From NCBI RefSeq assembly GCF_014858725.1, contig NZ_AQGV01000015.1, positions 372,001 through 436,000 of the forward strand: a stretch of 64,000 nucleotides of DNA, in the 5' to 3' direction. The notes below the pieces were generated by a model. It ran no database searches. It saw only the letters and a list, made by a program, of their open reading frames with translations, and was not told the origin of the DNA. The translations under genes were made by a program, and so were the position numbers. This DNA comes from Pseudoalteromonas aurantia 208. GTDB lineage: Bacteria > Pseudomonadota > Gammaproteobacteria > Enterobacterales > Alteromonadaceae. Positions 9,625-19,054 of the stretch are shown here, piece by piece; within the stretch, counting starts at the first letter, position 1; the number at the start of each line of letters is the position of its first letter.

Positions 9625-12084
9625 ATGATTAAACTGGGCTTTTTTACTCAGCCTGCTCAGTATAAGTGTGTCATTTTTTCACTACTACTATTTTGGGCTT
9701 GCTCACCTTTTGCGGCAACTTTCAATATGGACTTTCCCGTGCGGCTAAATGCTGCCGAAGTGGGGCAAGTTTCTGCCGCAACTAATGGGGTTCAAATTAC
9801 CGCTATTGTTGCCTCTGACTTTAAAAACAGTTTGCAAACTGTACTTAGTGATAAGGTCAATGACTGGCTAACCAAAAAAGGAAATGTGCCCATTACGATA
9901 GAGGAATATGCAGAACAAGGCATTACTCTAAAAATGCAGGCTCAAGACCTCACCATAGAGATGATGTTAGCAGAAACTGCGATGGCCACTGGCAGTTTAA
10001 CGTATGGTAAACAAAAGCACTTCGATAGACCAACTGGTGAAACTAGTTGGGCGATGTTAAACAATTTTAACTTAAACCATGAGCGCAGTAATAATAACCA
10101 TGATTACAGGTCGCAGCTTGAATGGCTGATGAATGCCAATGTTGGCGGCAGCGACGGAGTTAATATGCGAGGTTCATTGTTTTGGGACAATAGTAACAGC
10201 CAAGCGAGTGATCTATATCGCGGTGATATTGCTTTGTTTTATGACATACCTGAAGCGCCGCTGCGTTTTACGCTTGGGGATACGCAATTCAACAGTACAG
10301 GACACCTCTCCGGTGCTCAGCTTGGTGGGCTTAGCATTGAAAAAGCCTATTCTAGATTACAACCTCAACGCAAGATAACGCCGAGTAATAGTCAACAGTT
10401 TGTGTTGCCTCGTGCCGCCAACCTAGAAATTTATATTAATGACTTTTTGATTTCTAGGATCAGACTAAAAGCAGGACGCTATGACCTGAGTGACCTTCCA
10501 CTTACGTCAGGCGTCAATAATATTCAAGTCGTTGCAACTTACGCCAACGGTGAAACGCAAGAGTTCTATTTTACCACTCATTACAATGCAAGGCTGCTTG
10601 CAAAAGGGTTGAGTGATTACGCGTTTACCATAGGCCGCCTTTCTTCTATAGAGCAGGACCGTTACAAGTATGACGACGACCTGTTTGTTTCTGGCAATTA
10701 TGAGTATGGTGTAACCGACAGGCTCACACTGGGGATTAACGCCGCAGCGCATTCGACAGGCTATGTGGTGGGCACTATCGCGACCGTAAACAACTTTGTA
10801 GGCAATCTTTCTTTTCGTTATTCACAGAGCAAAGTGAATCATGCTCAGTCTGGCAATATCTATTCTATTGAAACAGAACATAGTATTTTTGGCCATGGTA
10901 ATTTTGGCTCACCCAATCTGCGACTCGGGTACGAAGCTAGGCAAGATTTTACCAATACACCGTGGCAAGAATTCAGCACTATCTCTAGTAGCAAAAGGGC
11001 ATTTGCAGATTATAGTTACTTTATAAATGAGCACGTGGATTTTAACCTAAGTGTGTCTCGTGACCGAGGTGATGATCATATTGTTACCGACAATGCAGCT
11101 CTTGAGCTTAACTTGCGTTATGAAGATATGCGCGTTCGCACTGGTTTTTCGCATACTGATAGCACCGACACACGCATTGTGTCTGAAAACCAGTTTTTCT
11201 TAAACTTTACCTGGAATCATTATAATCGAGACACGAGTAATAGAGCGCGAGCACAATATAGCAGCAAAGATAAAGTGGCCAGCGCAAGTTATGCAAAAAC
11301 AAACAATAACTTCGTCAACGACTACGGCTATGAAGTACGGACAGAACATGGAAGTGACTTTAGACAAGAGCAAGTGGATGCAAGCTATACCGGCGCATTT
11401 ATAAGAGCAGATGTGAGTGCAACTAACTTTACTCGCGAGCAACAGCAGGGTGACAGCCGTTCCAGTATCAATATATCAACCAGTTTAGGGGTTGCTGATG
11501 GCCATTTTGGCATGGGAGCCACAACAACGGCACCCTTTGCTGTTATTAGCAAACATAACACGCTAAATGACGCAGATGTTTTAGTAAACGTGGACCGCCA
11601 TGGGCGAGCTCAAACTAAACCAAGTGACCATATTGGTGCGCTTGTGGAGCTTGGTACTGGTTATACTAGCGCACAGTTGAACATTGATGTGCCAAGCGCT
11701 CCACTGGGTTATGATTGGGGCCCCGGCGTGTATGTTTTGGTCGGCGGCGCCACAACAGGACACCATATTCAAATTGGCTCAGAACTCTCTTATACAGCAA
11801 TAGGAAACTTATTGGATGACAAAGGCATACCTATTGCAATGAAACGAGGGACGGTGTTTAAAAAACAGCCCCTAAATAGTAAAGATAAAGCCCTAACAGG
11901 CATCGCAATATTTACCAACCGCACAGGGCGCTTTGTTGTCGAAGGCATTGGTGTAGGCAAGTATATTGTTGAAATAGGGGGTATGATCGGGCACTTTAGT
12001 ATTACTGACGTAGAGCAACGTTTTATAAGGCTTGGGTCGCTTGAACTTGCGAAAAGCCAACTGAAAGGAGGTGATAACAAATGA
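9625..12084 (+). CDS. outer-membrane usher of a chaperone-usher pilus
   Basis: About 820 residues, typical for ushers. The start could be GTG 9622 or ATG 9625; both follow the chaperone directly. Signal peptide ends around CSPFAA. A periplasmic N-terminal domain (about 30-130) precedes a beta-barrel of alternating aromatic strands (e.g. LRFTLGDTQFNSTGHLSGAQ, near 215-235) with a plug region (LEIYINDFLISRIRLKAGRY, near 270-290), and the protein ends in small beta domains (GRFVVEGIGVGKYIVEIGG). It forms the pore through which chaperone-bound subunits are assembled and exported. Its last codons overlap the next gene by four bases (ATGA), a sign of tight translational coupling. Confidence 0.9.
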   Translation: MIKLGFFTQPAQYKCVIFSLLLFWACSPFAATFNMDFPVRLNAAEVGQVSAATNGVQITAIVASDFKNSLQTVLSDKVNDWLTKKGNVPITIEEYAEQGITLKMQAQDLTIEMMLAETAMATGSLTYGKQKHFDRPTGETSWAMLNNFNLNHERSNNNHDYRSQLEWLMNANVGGSDGVNMRGSLFWDNSNSQASDLYRGDIALFYDIPEAPLRFTLGDTQFNSTGHLSGAQLGGLSIEKAYSRLQPQRKITPSNSQQFVLPRAANLEIYINDFLISRIRLKAGRYDLSDLPLTSGVNNIQVVATYANGETQEFYFTTHYNARLLAKGLSDYAFTIGRLSSIEQDRYKYDDDLFVSGNYEYGVTDRLTLGINAAAHSTGYVVGTIATVNNFVGNLSFRYSQSKVNHAQSGNIYSIETEHSIFGHGNFGSPNLRLGYEARQDFTNTPWQEFSTISSSKRAFADYSYFINEHVDFNLSVSRDRGDDHIVTDNAALELNLRYEDMRVRTGFSHTDSTDTRIVSENQFFLNFTWNHYNRDTSNRARAQYSSKDKVASASYAKTNNNFVNDYGYEVRTEHGSDFRQEQVDASYTGAFIRADVSATNFTREQQQGDSRSSINISTSLGVADGHFGMGATTTAPFAVISKHNTLNDADVLVNVDRHGRAQTKPSDHIGALVELGTGYTSAQLNIDVPSAPLGYDWGPGVYVLVGGATTGHHIQIGSELSYTAIGNLLDDKGIPIAMKRGTVFKKQPLNSKDKALTGIAIFTNRTGRFVVEGIGVGKYIVEIGGMIGHFSITDVEQRFIRLGSLELAKSQLKGGDNK

Positions 12085-12947
12085 AGTTTACAATCTTTAC
12101 TATGCTAACTCTGAACTTTTTGTTGTCTGCACAGAGCGCATTCGCAAGAGGAAATGATTGCGATGGCAATATGTTTGCTACCTCAAACCCGTCAGATATT
12201 ATTGAAGAGTACAACAATCGAGTCACGGTATACATTCCAATAAAAATACAAGTTTCAGACAGTTTATTGAACTGTGCGGATGAAATATGGGTTGAGGATG
12301 TTTATTACTACTCAATGGTGTTTTCAGGCCCGACTCAAGACAAGTATGCAAAGTTGTACAATTCGCAGTTTAAAAAAATTAAGGTAAGAAATGGCATTTG
12401 GCGATCCAACCTAAAAGATCGTGCAACACAAATGTGGGTTAGACTAAGACATTATAGTTTATTCCCTGCCGGTTCCTATACGGGTCATGTCGTTGTATCT
12501 GTTGTCAAAAACAATGAAATCATTGATCAACAATACTTAGACTTAAGCTATTACTCTGAACCACAGGTTGCTATTTCGCTGTCAAATTCGAGCAAAGGCA
12601 AAGTGTCGGGTAACAATGGCAATTACCATATCGATTTGGGTGAATTGAAAAGTAATATGCGCTTTAATTGGGGCATTAAAATATTGAGCAACAGCTCGTA
12701 CGATATAGTCGTTGATTCTGAATATAATGGATTACGTCACGAAACCAACAAACAAGCGCTGATAGACTATTCAATTAAGTTTGATAACTCACAAGTCTCA
12801 TCGTCTGAGCGGCTCTATCGCAGCTATAATTTCTATCCTGGTGTAAAAAACAAATGGTACGGGTTTGAGTTTAAGCTTGGCAACGTTGAGCTGATGCCAG
12901 CGGGAACCTATCAAGATAACCTATCGCTGACGGTATATCCTAGGTAA
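12081..12947 (+). CDS. probable tip subunit/adhesin of the pilus
   Basis: 288 residues with a signal peptide (cleavage near SAFA-RGN). Two similar-sized beta domains can be seen: one up to about residue 155 containing two Cys (DCDG, NCADE) and ending LFPAGSYTGHVVVSV, and a second ending MPAGTYQDNLSLTVYPR. Both endings match the P-A-G-x-Y-x-(D/G)-x-(L/V) signature of pilus subunits. The two-domain build, twice the size of the pilins, suggests a tip adhesin. Translation is initiated from a nearly perfect Shine-Dalgarno (AAAGGAGGTGA at 12064-12074) lying inside the usher gene. The stop codon TAA is completed by the first bases of a miniature element inserted at 12946, so only the last codons can have been altered. 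Confidence 0.75.
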   Translation: MKFTIFTMLTLNFLLSAQSAFARGNDCDGNMFATSNPSDIIEEYNNRVTVYIPIKIQVSDSLLNCADEIWVEDVYYYSMVFSGPTQDKYAKLYNSQFKKIKVRNGIWRSNLKDRATQMWVRLRHYSLFPAGSYTGHVVVSVVKNNEIIDQQYLDLSYYSEPQVAISLSNSSKGKVSGNNGNYHIDLGELKSNMRFNWGIKILSNSSYDIVVDSEYNGLRHETNKQALIDYSIKFDNSQVSSSERLYRSYNFYPGVKNKWYGFEFKLGNVELMPAGTYQDNLSLTVYPR

Positions 12948-13137
12948 CCTCAGCTCTGGATAAGTGAATTTGCCTAATAAAGCTATTTTTCTCACTCTCG
13001 GCGTTGCTTTCATTTGTAATAGCCCGCTATTACAAATGAAAACGCCTTGATATTGAACAAAATATCATCATTGAATTGTACGTAAGTTTGTTTTCAAAAC
13101 ATTTTCTATTCCAAAACTCTTATCCAAACCTGAGGTT
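12946..13137 (-). mobile_element. MITE copy 1 (192 bp, full length, reverse orientation)
   Basis: Begins AACCTCAGCTCTGGATAAG and ends with the complement of AACCTCAGGTTTGGATAAG, giving imperfect 19-bp terminal inverted repeats. Flanked by the 4-bp direct repeat AGGT (12942-12945 and 13138-13141). Inside is a long perfect palindrome with arms TTTCATTTGTAATAGC and its complement around 13010-13042, the best preserved of the copies. No coding capacity. It sits exactly at the stop codon of the tip-subunit gene. Confidence 0.9.
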
Positions 13138-13324
13138 AGGTAGATAGTGCTGAGTTGTTGTAGTGTTGCTCAGCATGCTGCAACTGTTGGTTAACTGGCT
13201 TCATGTCAAAGCTGTATTTTACAGGCCAATTCGTATTTACCTTCTTCTGTATTTCGCCGTGCACGTGAACAAACATAGCCCCTAACATACTGAGCAATCG
13301 TACTCTGTTTTCTATATCCGTCAA
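13136..13324 (-). CDS. possible short or truncated gene ending in the MITE
   Basis: A 62-residue frame on the reverse strand, starting at TTG 13324 without a clear ribosome site and ending in a TAA made by the end of MITE copy 1 (TTA at 13136-13138). The sequence (ENRVRLLSMLGAMFVHVHGEIQKKVN...) looks like an amphipathic helical protein, not low complexity, but I recognise no family. It may be the remnant of a longer gene trimmed at its 3' end by the element, or a chance frame. Confidence 0.25.
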   Translation of the reverse strand: MTDIENRVRLLSMLGAMFVHVHGEIQKKVNTNWPVKYSFDMKPVNQQLQHAEQHYNNSALST

Positions 13325-13645
13325 AATATCGACATCTAAAAAGAGCCGCCTTCAAAAGTTAATTTCTCTGCGTCAAAAATACGTGATAGGGGCTTTGACC
13401 CTTAAAAAATTAGGCTGCGGCTAATGGTCTCAGAAATAGGATGATTATTTTATCTTTTTTAGAATGCGCCTAAGTTGTTGTTATTAAATTATTTAATTGG
13501 TTTTTGTTGGCATAAATAAAAAATAATTAATTATTTTTTCATTCTTGGTATGCCTATTGCTTTTAAATAATCAAAAGGTGACAACACCTCATCATTAAAA
13601 ACCAAATAAAAACTAATCCAGTGTTTAGTTAAAAGGGAAAAAGCC

Positions 13646-14152
13646 ATGAATACATTACTAAAATCGTTATTAGCTGCAACTGCAATCACTTCAATGGGCG
13701 CTGCGGCGGCAGTATTAGATACCTCTGGTACTGAAGCAAAATTTACTTTCGAAGGCACTATTGAGCCACTGTGTAAAACAAGCAGCGGTAACAACAATAG
13801 TGTGACTAGTTTAAAATTAGATTCTTCACAACAAACACAAGAAATTGGTACCCTTGATGTTTGGTGTAACACTGGTGAAAATGCAACAACGGAATATACC
13901 TCTGCAAACGGTGGTTTCTTAGTCGCCAATAATACTCAGGGCAGCAAAATTGCTTACACTCTTAACATTGGTGACACAGTAGGTATTGATTTACAAACAG
14001 GTGCATACAAACACTCTAAAGCAACAGCTGCAGGTACTGGCAGCACAGGTGATACACAAGCTACATCACTTAAAATTACACCTCAGTCAAATGGTCTAAA
14101 TGATGCAGGTACTTACTCAGATACAATCACTGTTACAGTAAGCCCTAACTAG
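13646..14152 (+). CDS. major pilin subunit 1
   Basis: 168 residues with a signal peptide (cleavage after about residue 20, GAAAA) and a mature beta-rich domain with two Cys (EPLCKTSSG near 43 and DVWCNTG near 74) that can form the subunit disulfide. The C-terminus, NGLNDAGTYSDTITVTVSPN, is the standard pilin ending (A-G-x-Y-x-D-x-(I/L)-T-V-x-V-x-P). The ribosome site is AAGGGAAAAAGCC before ATG. It is separated from the tip gene by about 700 bases including MITE copy 1 and an AT-rich leader, and is followed by a strong terminator, so pilin expression is probably independent of the assembly genes. Confidence 0.87.
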   Translation: MNTLLKSLLAATAITSMGAAAAVLDTSGTEAKFTFEGTIEPLCKTSSGNNNSVTSLKLDSSQQTQEIGTLDVWCNTGENATTEYTSANGGFLVANNTQGSKIAYTLNIGDTVGIDLQTGAYKHSKATAAGTGSTGDTQATSLKITPQSNGLNDAGTYSDTITVTVSPN

Positions 14153-14205
14153 TTTCAAATTTAGGCAGCACAGTTTATGGCTTAATCTAGACTGCCTGAA
14201 CTATC

Positions 14206-14242
14206 AAAAGAGCTAACTATTGTTTGTAGTTGGCTCTTTTTA
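14206..14242 (+). terminator. Rho-independent terminator after pilin 1
   Basis: AAAGAGC-(T)-AACTA stem pairs with TAGTT-(G)-GCTCTTT around a short loop and runs into TTTTT. It closes the first pilin transcript. Confidence 0.75.
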
Positions 14243-14717
14243 ATACACGTGCTTGTACGACTGCTCCCATCTAAAAACCTTCTATTTTCAGCGTTCGCTT
14301 TAGACTATTTCTTATTATCATCACACTCCTATTTTTGGATGCCATTGTATTTTTGAAGAGGCTATCTTCATTAAACCCATTACCATTTAACCGGTTACAA
14401 TGTTAGGTGATTATTAACGATGCTACGCAACTTAATTTATCAGTGTGGGACTCGCTGGGCCTTTATTGTTTTGCTGAATTGATACAAGATAATTGAATGC
14501 GCTATGCTACACTAAGTGAGAGGCTGTTGTTTAAATATCAATAATGAAATAAGGTGAGATAGGGTGGGAGTCAGGTATGACGATATTAATATGTGCCCTG
14601 TATTACGTTATCGACACCGATTGGTACTTGTTCTCCACTTCAGAAGTTGTTATAAGACCTTTAGTAAGTGGAATGAAACAGGTATAAGATACCATTGATG
14701 GTTTAAGGGTAAAAGCG
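14243..14717. other. intergenic region between the two pilin genes, partly duplicated
   Basis: About 475 bases without a gene. Its first 150-200 bases align by eye with the sequence after the second pilin (shared blocks such as ATCTAAAAA..., CTATTTTCA(G/A)CG, ATTTCTT, AGAGG...ATCTT), so the pilin duplication included downstream flank. The second pilin's promoter must lie near 14500-14690, but no clear -35/-10 pair was found. Confidence 0.5.
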
Positions 14718-15224
14718 ATGAGTACATTACTAAAATCACTGCTAGTTGCAACTGCAATCACTTCAATGGGCACAGCTGCGGTAGTATTAGATACATCTGG
14801 TATTGAGGCTAAGTTTGCTTTTGAAGGTACGATTGAACCCTTGTGTAAAACAAGCAGTGGTAACAACAATAGTGTGACAAGCTTGAAGTTAGACGCTTCA
14901 CAGCAAACACAAGAAATCGGTACGCTTGATGTGTGGTGTAATACAGGCGAAAACGCAACAACGGAATATACGTCAGCAAATGGTGGTTTTCTAGTTGCTA
15001 GTAATACTCAGGGGAGTAAAATTGCTTATACACTCAACATCGGTGATACCGCTGGTATCGACTTAGAATCGGGTACATACAAGCACACTAAAGCAACTGG
15101 AGCCAGTACAGGCGACACAGGTGAAACACAAGCGACATCACTTAAAATTACCCCTCAGTCAAACGGTCTAAACGATTCGGGTACTTATTCCGATACAATT
15201 ACGGTCACAGTCAGTCCTAACTAA
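14718..15224 (+). CDS. major pilin subunit 2 (tandem paralogue)
   Basis: 168 residues, same length as pilin 1 and identical at 150 of 168 positions by direct comparison (89 %). The two Cys (in PLCKTSSG and VWCNTG) and the C-terminal SDTITVTVSPN are conserved. Differences cluster in the signal peptide and in a Thr/Gly-rich loop near residues 110-137 (KATGASTGDTGE versus KATAAGTGSTGD), which is probably surface exposed in the fibre. It has its own ribosome site (AAGGGTAAAAGCG). The two copies could give mixed fibres or provide antigenic alternatives. Confidence 0.87.
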   Translation: MSTLLKSLLVATAITSMGTAAVVLDTSGIEAKFAFEGTIEPLCKTSSGNNNSVTSLKLDASQQTQEIGTLDVWCNTGENATTEYTSANGGFLVASNTQGSKIAYTLNIGDTAGIDLESGTYKHTKATGASTGDTGETQATSLKITPQSNGLNDSGTYSDTITVTVSPN

Positions 15225-15454
15225 TCTTCAATTTATGCTGCCTAAATGGTATAAAGATCAAATCTTTTATATGGTGAGTGCTTTTTAACACTGTTACGCG
15301 TACTACCGCTTCAATCTAAAAAGTGTCCTATTTTCAACGCTGCTTTGTTAATATTTCTTGTTACAATCTAAACCCTTCTTGGGTATATTCGCTTTCTGTA
15401 GAGGTGTAATCTTAATTAAATCTGAAACGGGTGTATTCAATAAGGAAATGGAAA

Positions 15455-16414
15455 ATGAGATCATTAAAGACCTGTTTTGTTGGTGTCACTCTGAGCGTAT
15501 TACTCGGTTGCTCTGATAGAGCTCAACAAGCCGACTCAAACTTTGTTCCTCAAAATACCCAACAAACCTTTTCAAGTAAAAACAGCCCTATTGTATTTAT
15601 AGACGAAGCTCACAATAATTTTTTAACAACAAATGGGCGGTTCAGGCCTTTTGCGCAAGTTCTTGAGAGTGATGGATATACTGTTCGACCTAATCAGGAA
15701 CGTTTTTCTGCAAAGAGTCTACATCGCGCTGATATACTCGTGATTGCGAATGCGCTAGATAAAAATAGAAAAGACTGGGCCCCGCCATTTACGGATGCAC
15801 TGACTGACGAAGAAGTGTCCATTGTTAAAATATGGGTACAACAAGGAGGCTCACTTTTTTTAATTGCAGATCATACTCCATTTCCTAAAATGATTGAAAA
15901 TCTAGCCGGTCAATTTGGCTTTAAATTCAGTCATGGCCATGTGAATAATGCGATGTTTTACGCTCATGACAAAACGCTCGGTGATCATATAATTACCGCT
16001 AAAGTTACTCAGAGTGAACAACTTCGTTATTTGCCGACCGGTGTCACTGAAACGGTAAAAAGTACGATTCAACCTAATAGCATAGAGCGGGTGAGAACAT
16101 TTGGTGGTTCAGCTTTTAAAGCACCACCTGAGGCGACATCACTTTTAACTTTTGGTGAAGGCGCTTTTTCTATTGTCCCTGACATACCTTTTCAAGTAAA
16201 CGCGGATACGCCTAGAGTGTCTATGGACGGGTGGAGTCAAGGTGCTGTATTAGAGATTGGGAAAGGTCGAGTAGCTGTATTTGCTGAGGGAATGATGTTT
16301 TCGTCTCAGTTAGATACTGAATCAGGAAGAACATTTGGTTTAGCATCTAAAGGCGCTGAACAAAATGAAATGTTTTTATTAAATTTGATGGCTTGGCTTG
16401 CTGGTGTGATTTAA
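15455..16414 (+). CDS. lipoprotein with DUF4350/glutamine-amidotransferase-like fold
   Basis: About 319 residues from ATG 15455, preferred over the upstream in-frame GTG 15431 because AAGGAA lies just ahead and the frame then begins with a lipoprotein signal (MRSLKTCFVG...LSVLLGCSD; the lipobox Cys follows LLG). The mature domain opens with VFIDEAHNNF, then ADILVIANAL, LTDEEVSIVKIWVQQGGSLFLIADHTP, a pattern of strand-loop-helix elements as in DUF4350 or GATase1-like proteins that bind sugars or scaffold complexes. A typical catalytic Cys-His-Glu triad is not evident, so an enzymatic role is doubtful. It stands alone downstream of the pilus locus. Confidence 0.65.
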   Translation: MRSLKTCFVGVTLSVLLGCSDRAQQADSNFVPQNTQQTFSSKNSPIVFIDEAHNNFLTTNGRFRPFAQVLESDGYTVRPNQERFSAKSLHRADILVIANALDKNRKDWAPPFTDALTDEEVSIVKIWVQQGGSLFLIADHTPFPKMIENLAGQFGFKFSHGHVNNAMFYAHDKTLGDHIITAKVTQSEQLRYLPTGVTETVKSTIQPNSIERVRTFGGSAFKAPPEATSLLTFGEGAFSIVPDIPFQVNADTPRVSMDGWSQGAVLEIGKGRVAVFAEGMMFSSQLDTESGRTFGLASKGAEQNEMFLLNLMAWLAGVI

Positions 16415-16801
16415 AGGTGCAGCAAATACTATTTAATAAGCTATTTTATCTTTTTCAAGAGGTGTTGATGCAATGCTGCGCCTGTTGGGCACGCTAGCAA
16501 TGATTTTTTATGGATCTTAATATACCTGCTCATAACTTTCTGATTTTGTTATCAGAAAGTAGCTTGTGTGTTTTAAAATAGACCCCTAATATAGACTGAG
16601 TATGCAGGGATAGCTTACAAAAGTTCAAATAGCACATTCGCGTTTGATACAGCGTACGCCATAAAAGAAAAATTCCCGTAGCATAAACAATATAATTCTA
16701 GGCACACAGGGCAAGTATCGCCTTTGTTTAGCATATAATTATGCGTTGCAAGCTAGGTGCCGATTGAATACCAAATTATGAACTTTTAAGGAGAGTATAA
16801 A
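16415..16801. other. intergenic region, nothing recognised
   Basis: About 390 bases between two forward genes. There is a short inverted pair (ACTTTCTGATtttgttATCAGAAAGT, near 16537-16562) that could terminate the lipoprotein transcript, although no T run follows. No other feature found. Confidence 0.4.
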
Positions 16802-17584
16802 GTGAATTGGGCGTCTTTTGGTGCATTTCTAAAAAGTGTTTTTATACCGCTTGTTACGGTTGCAACAGCGACGATGGTTGCTTTTTTGAATTCTTCAATT
16901 TCACAGGTAGACCACGAGCTGAAGCAGCGGATTGCCGCTGTAGATATTGCGATTAAGGAAGCGCGAGATGAACGTGAAAAAATAGATGCCGAGCGTGAGT
17001 TTAATTTTAAAATTTATGACCTCGTGCAACAATCTCTAGAAGAAAAAAATGAACGCAAGCAAGAAGTCGCAAAACAGTTTGTGCTAGTTATGGTCGATGG
17101 CGAGTTAAGGCGCCGTCTGTTGGGCGTTTTAGAAGAAGGTGGTACCCCAACAATTAAACAAGAAGCAGCAAACATAATTGTACAAGAAAAAGAGTTTCAG
17201 CGTGATGAAAACAGTAACTTAAGAATCAATAGAAGTGTTAAGCCCTCTTTTGATTGGGAGGATTGGGATTATGATATTTTTTGGTGTACGTCATCTGGAA
17301 CTCATGCGAAAGAACAAGCTAATTTTATAAAACAAGAACTTGAGCGAGAAGGAGCGAAAGGTCGAATTAGAGTTCGAGAGTTATACCCTTCAGTCAATTC
17401 ACGCACTGGGTATAAAGTATCAGGCTACGCAATTAGGCGAAGTGAAAATGAAACGACACAGGCTAATGCTTTAGAAAAGCTTGCGGAAACAGTGCTATCA
17501 GAAAAAGGCTATCCGGCAGTATTCAAACAGCAACTCACTAGCCAGAATACTAGATGGTATATCAGCGCTTTCATATGCCTGTGA
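16802..17584 (+). CDS. membrane-anchored coiled-coil protein of unknown function
   Basis: 260 residues starting at GTG 16802 behind AAGGAG. Residues about 7-30 are a single membrane anchor (FLKSVFIPLVTVATATMVAFL). Residues 35-100 are a highly charged helix with heptad character (ELKQRIAAVDIAIKEARDER... REFNFKIYDLVQQSLEEKNER), a likely coiled coil. The C-terminal 90 residues (from DYDIFWCTSSG to SAFICL) form a compact alpha/beta domain resembling SPOR/LytR_C-type modules in pattern: strand, helix EQANFIKQELEREGAK, strand, then a second helix. The domain comparison is tentative. No operon partner is evident. Confidence 0.6.
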   Translation: MNWASFGAFLKSVFIPLVTVATATMVAFLNSSISQVDHELKQRIAAVDIAIKEARDEREKIDAEREFNFKIYDLVQQSLEEKNERKQEVAKQFVLVMVDGELRRRLLGVLEEGGTPTIKQEAANIIVQEKEFQRDENSNLRINRSVKPSFDWEDWDYDIFWCTSSGTHAKEQANFIKQELEREGAKGRIRVRELYPSVNSRTGYKVSGYAIRRSENETTQANALEKLAETVLSEKGYPAVFKQQLTSQNTRWYISAFICL

Positions 17585-17697
17585 TAGGTTAATGTGTTTA
17601 GATTATCTATGCTTTTCACTTGTCTTGTCGTAGGAAATTTAGAGCCTATTGTAAGGCGTACTTTTATTAAGTTTGCGTAGTTATATAAGGGGATGTT

Positions 17698-18273
17698 TTG
17701 CGATATACGATAGCGTTCGCACTGAGTTTTTTATTTTTTACAGGGTGTAAATCTACTGAAGGACTTGCCCCTGTTTCTAAAATAAAATCTGGAGTTTCGA
17801 AAGAGGGCTAACTTGCAAATACAACGCTAATTTTAGATGTTAAAGCTGGTTTAGAAAAAGAGATTGGTACTACCATCAATAACTCAGAGCTATTCAAGTT
17901 TGTTATTCAACAACCCGTTGGAATCTCAGATTCTCAATCTTGGCGTGAAATGTGGGTTGTCAAAAAAGCCAATGAAGTGACCCAATACCTTATTACATTC
18001 AAAGAAGTTGGTTTAGGTTCAGCAAACTTCGAAATAACAAAAATGTATGAAAACACCACAAGAAAAGAGTGCCCCAAATCTGTAGATGGGTTTGACCAAG
18101 GTCAATCTAATTTATTCATTAAAGTATGTTTAGGTACACCTGATTACATAGACCATAACTCAGATGGCCGATATGTCTATTTGTACCATCGGCCAAATGG
18201 TATCGCCCTCACTTATTTATTTAACAAGGAAAACAAGCTTACAAAGCTTTCCGTTTACCAAGACTACACGTGA
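17698..18273 (+). pseudogene. lipoprotein gene interrupted by an in-frame stop codon
   Basis: Starting at TTG 17698 (AAGGGG just upstream) the frame encodes a lipoprotein signal (AFALSFLFFTGCKS), 37 codons in all, then meets TAA at 17809-17811. The same frame continues without further stops to 18273 and encodes a plausible domain: LANTTLILDVKAGLEKE..., WREMWVVKK, and a C-terminal part (IKVCLGTPDYI... YVYLYHRPNGIALTYLF) that looks like a BamE/SmpA-type fold. A single base change (for instance CAA or AAA to TAA) explains the break. A sequencing error cannot be excluded. Reinitiation at ATG 17950 would give a 107-residue piece without a signal. Confidence 0.65.
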
Positions 18274-18409
18274 AATGAGATATGTATAAGATACCGTAGG
18301 AGGGAAAGTCGATGGTGACAAACCATTGATGCCAAAAGTATTGACTGAAAAACAGACTAAATGAAAGGCGACGAATAGTCGTGGTTGTATTTAGCCTATT
18401 TATTGCTGC

Positions 18410-18856
18410 TTATTCTTGTCGCATATGCTCTTTCATTTCGAGTACTGCTTTAACATCGACAGAATACTCTGTAGTCGGCCTCGCTAATAGCCGAGGGATC
18501 CCGATTGGCTCGCCCGATTCTTCACAAAAGCCGTATGTGTCTAGACGAATGCGTTCAAGTGATTGTTGAATTTTTGGTAACAGCCTTTGCTCGCGTTCAA
18601 CAATGCGGATTAACAAACTACATTGCTCTTCCCAGGTGGCTTTATCACTTGGGTCGGTTACGTCAGGTTTATTCAGTATTTGTGTTTTTGCATCACGAAT
18701 ATGTGCCCTCGTTTCGTCATGTAACTCTATAAGTCTTTGTTTAAAAAACGCCAATTGCTCCGCATTCATATAATCTTCCTCAGGTGCGTCGAGGATTTTT
18801 TGCTCTAGCGCTAATTCAGATACTGATTTACCTGCTTCCATATTACCCATCCACAT
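18410..18856 (-). CDS. DksA/TraR-family RNA polymerase regulator lacking three of four zinc cysteines
   Basis: 148 residues, the size of E. coli DksA. It opens its conserved part with DYMNAEQLAFFKQRL, continues with the two-helix coiled coil, and keeps the tip motif DPSDKAT (Asp68, Asp71, Ala73), which enters the secondary channel of RNA polymerase. The globular part reads YGFCEESGEPIGIPRLLARPT...YSVDVKAVLE. Compared with the canonical CxxC...CxxC finger only the first Cys (Cys111) remains; the others are Ser114, Ser132 and Val135. This resembles the zinc-independent DksA2 type that Pseudomonas uses under zinc limitation. It probably acts on stringent-response promoters; presence of a canonical dksA elsewhere in the genome is expected but not visible here. 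Confidence 0.85.
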   Translation of the reverse strand: MWMGNMEAGKSVSELALEQKILDAPEEDYMNAEQLAFFKQRLIELHDETRAHIRDAKTQILNKPDVTDPSDKATWEEQCSLLIRIVEREQRLLPKIQQSLERIRLDTYGFCEESGEPIGIPRLLARPTTEYSVDVKAVLEMKEHMRQE

Positions 18857-19054
18857 TACTTTAAAATATTAATATTATGTTATAACATATCATCCATAGC
18901 ATATTATAGCCTTCTATTTGTTGTTTGGTTATAAAAATAGTGTTGTATTGGCAAACAGAGAGTGATGCCAAAAGTGCGATGGTAAATCTACGTATGGTCA
19001 ATTTACCCTTGTTTATAGAGTGAAAATGCGTGGCCAGCCACTTAAAAGAGGTGC

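Noticed and set aside
13531..13929. Reverse-strand frame of 132 residues
   Set aside because: Antisense to pilin 1, and a similar mirror frame exists opposite pilin 2 (14603-14869); both follow from the pilin codons.
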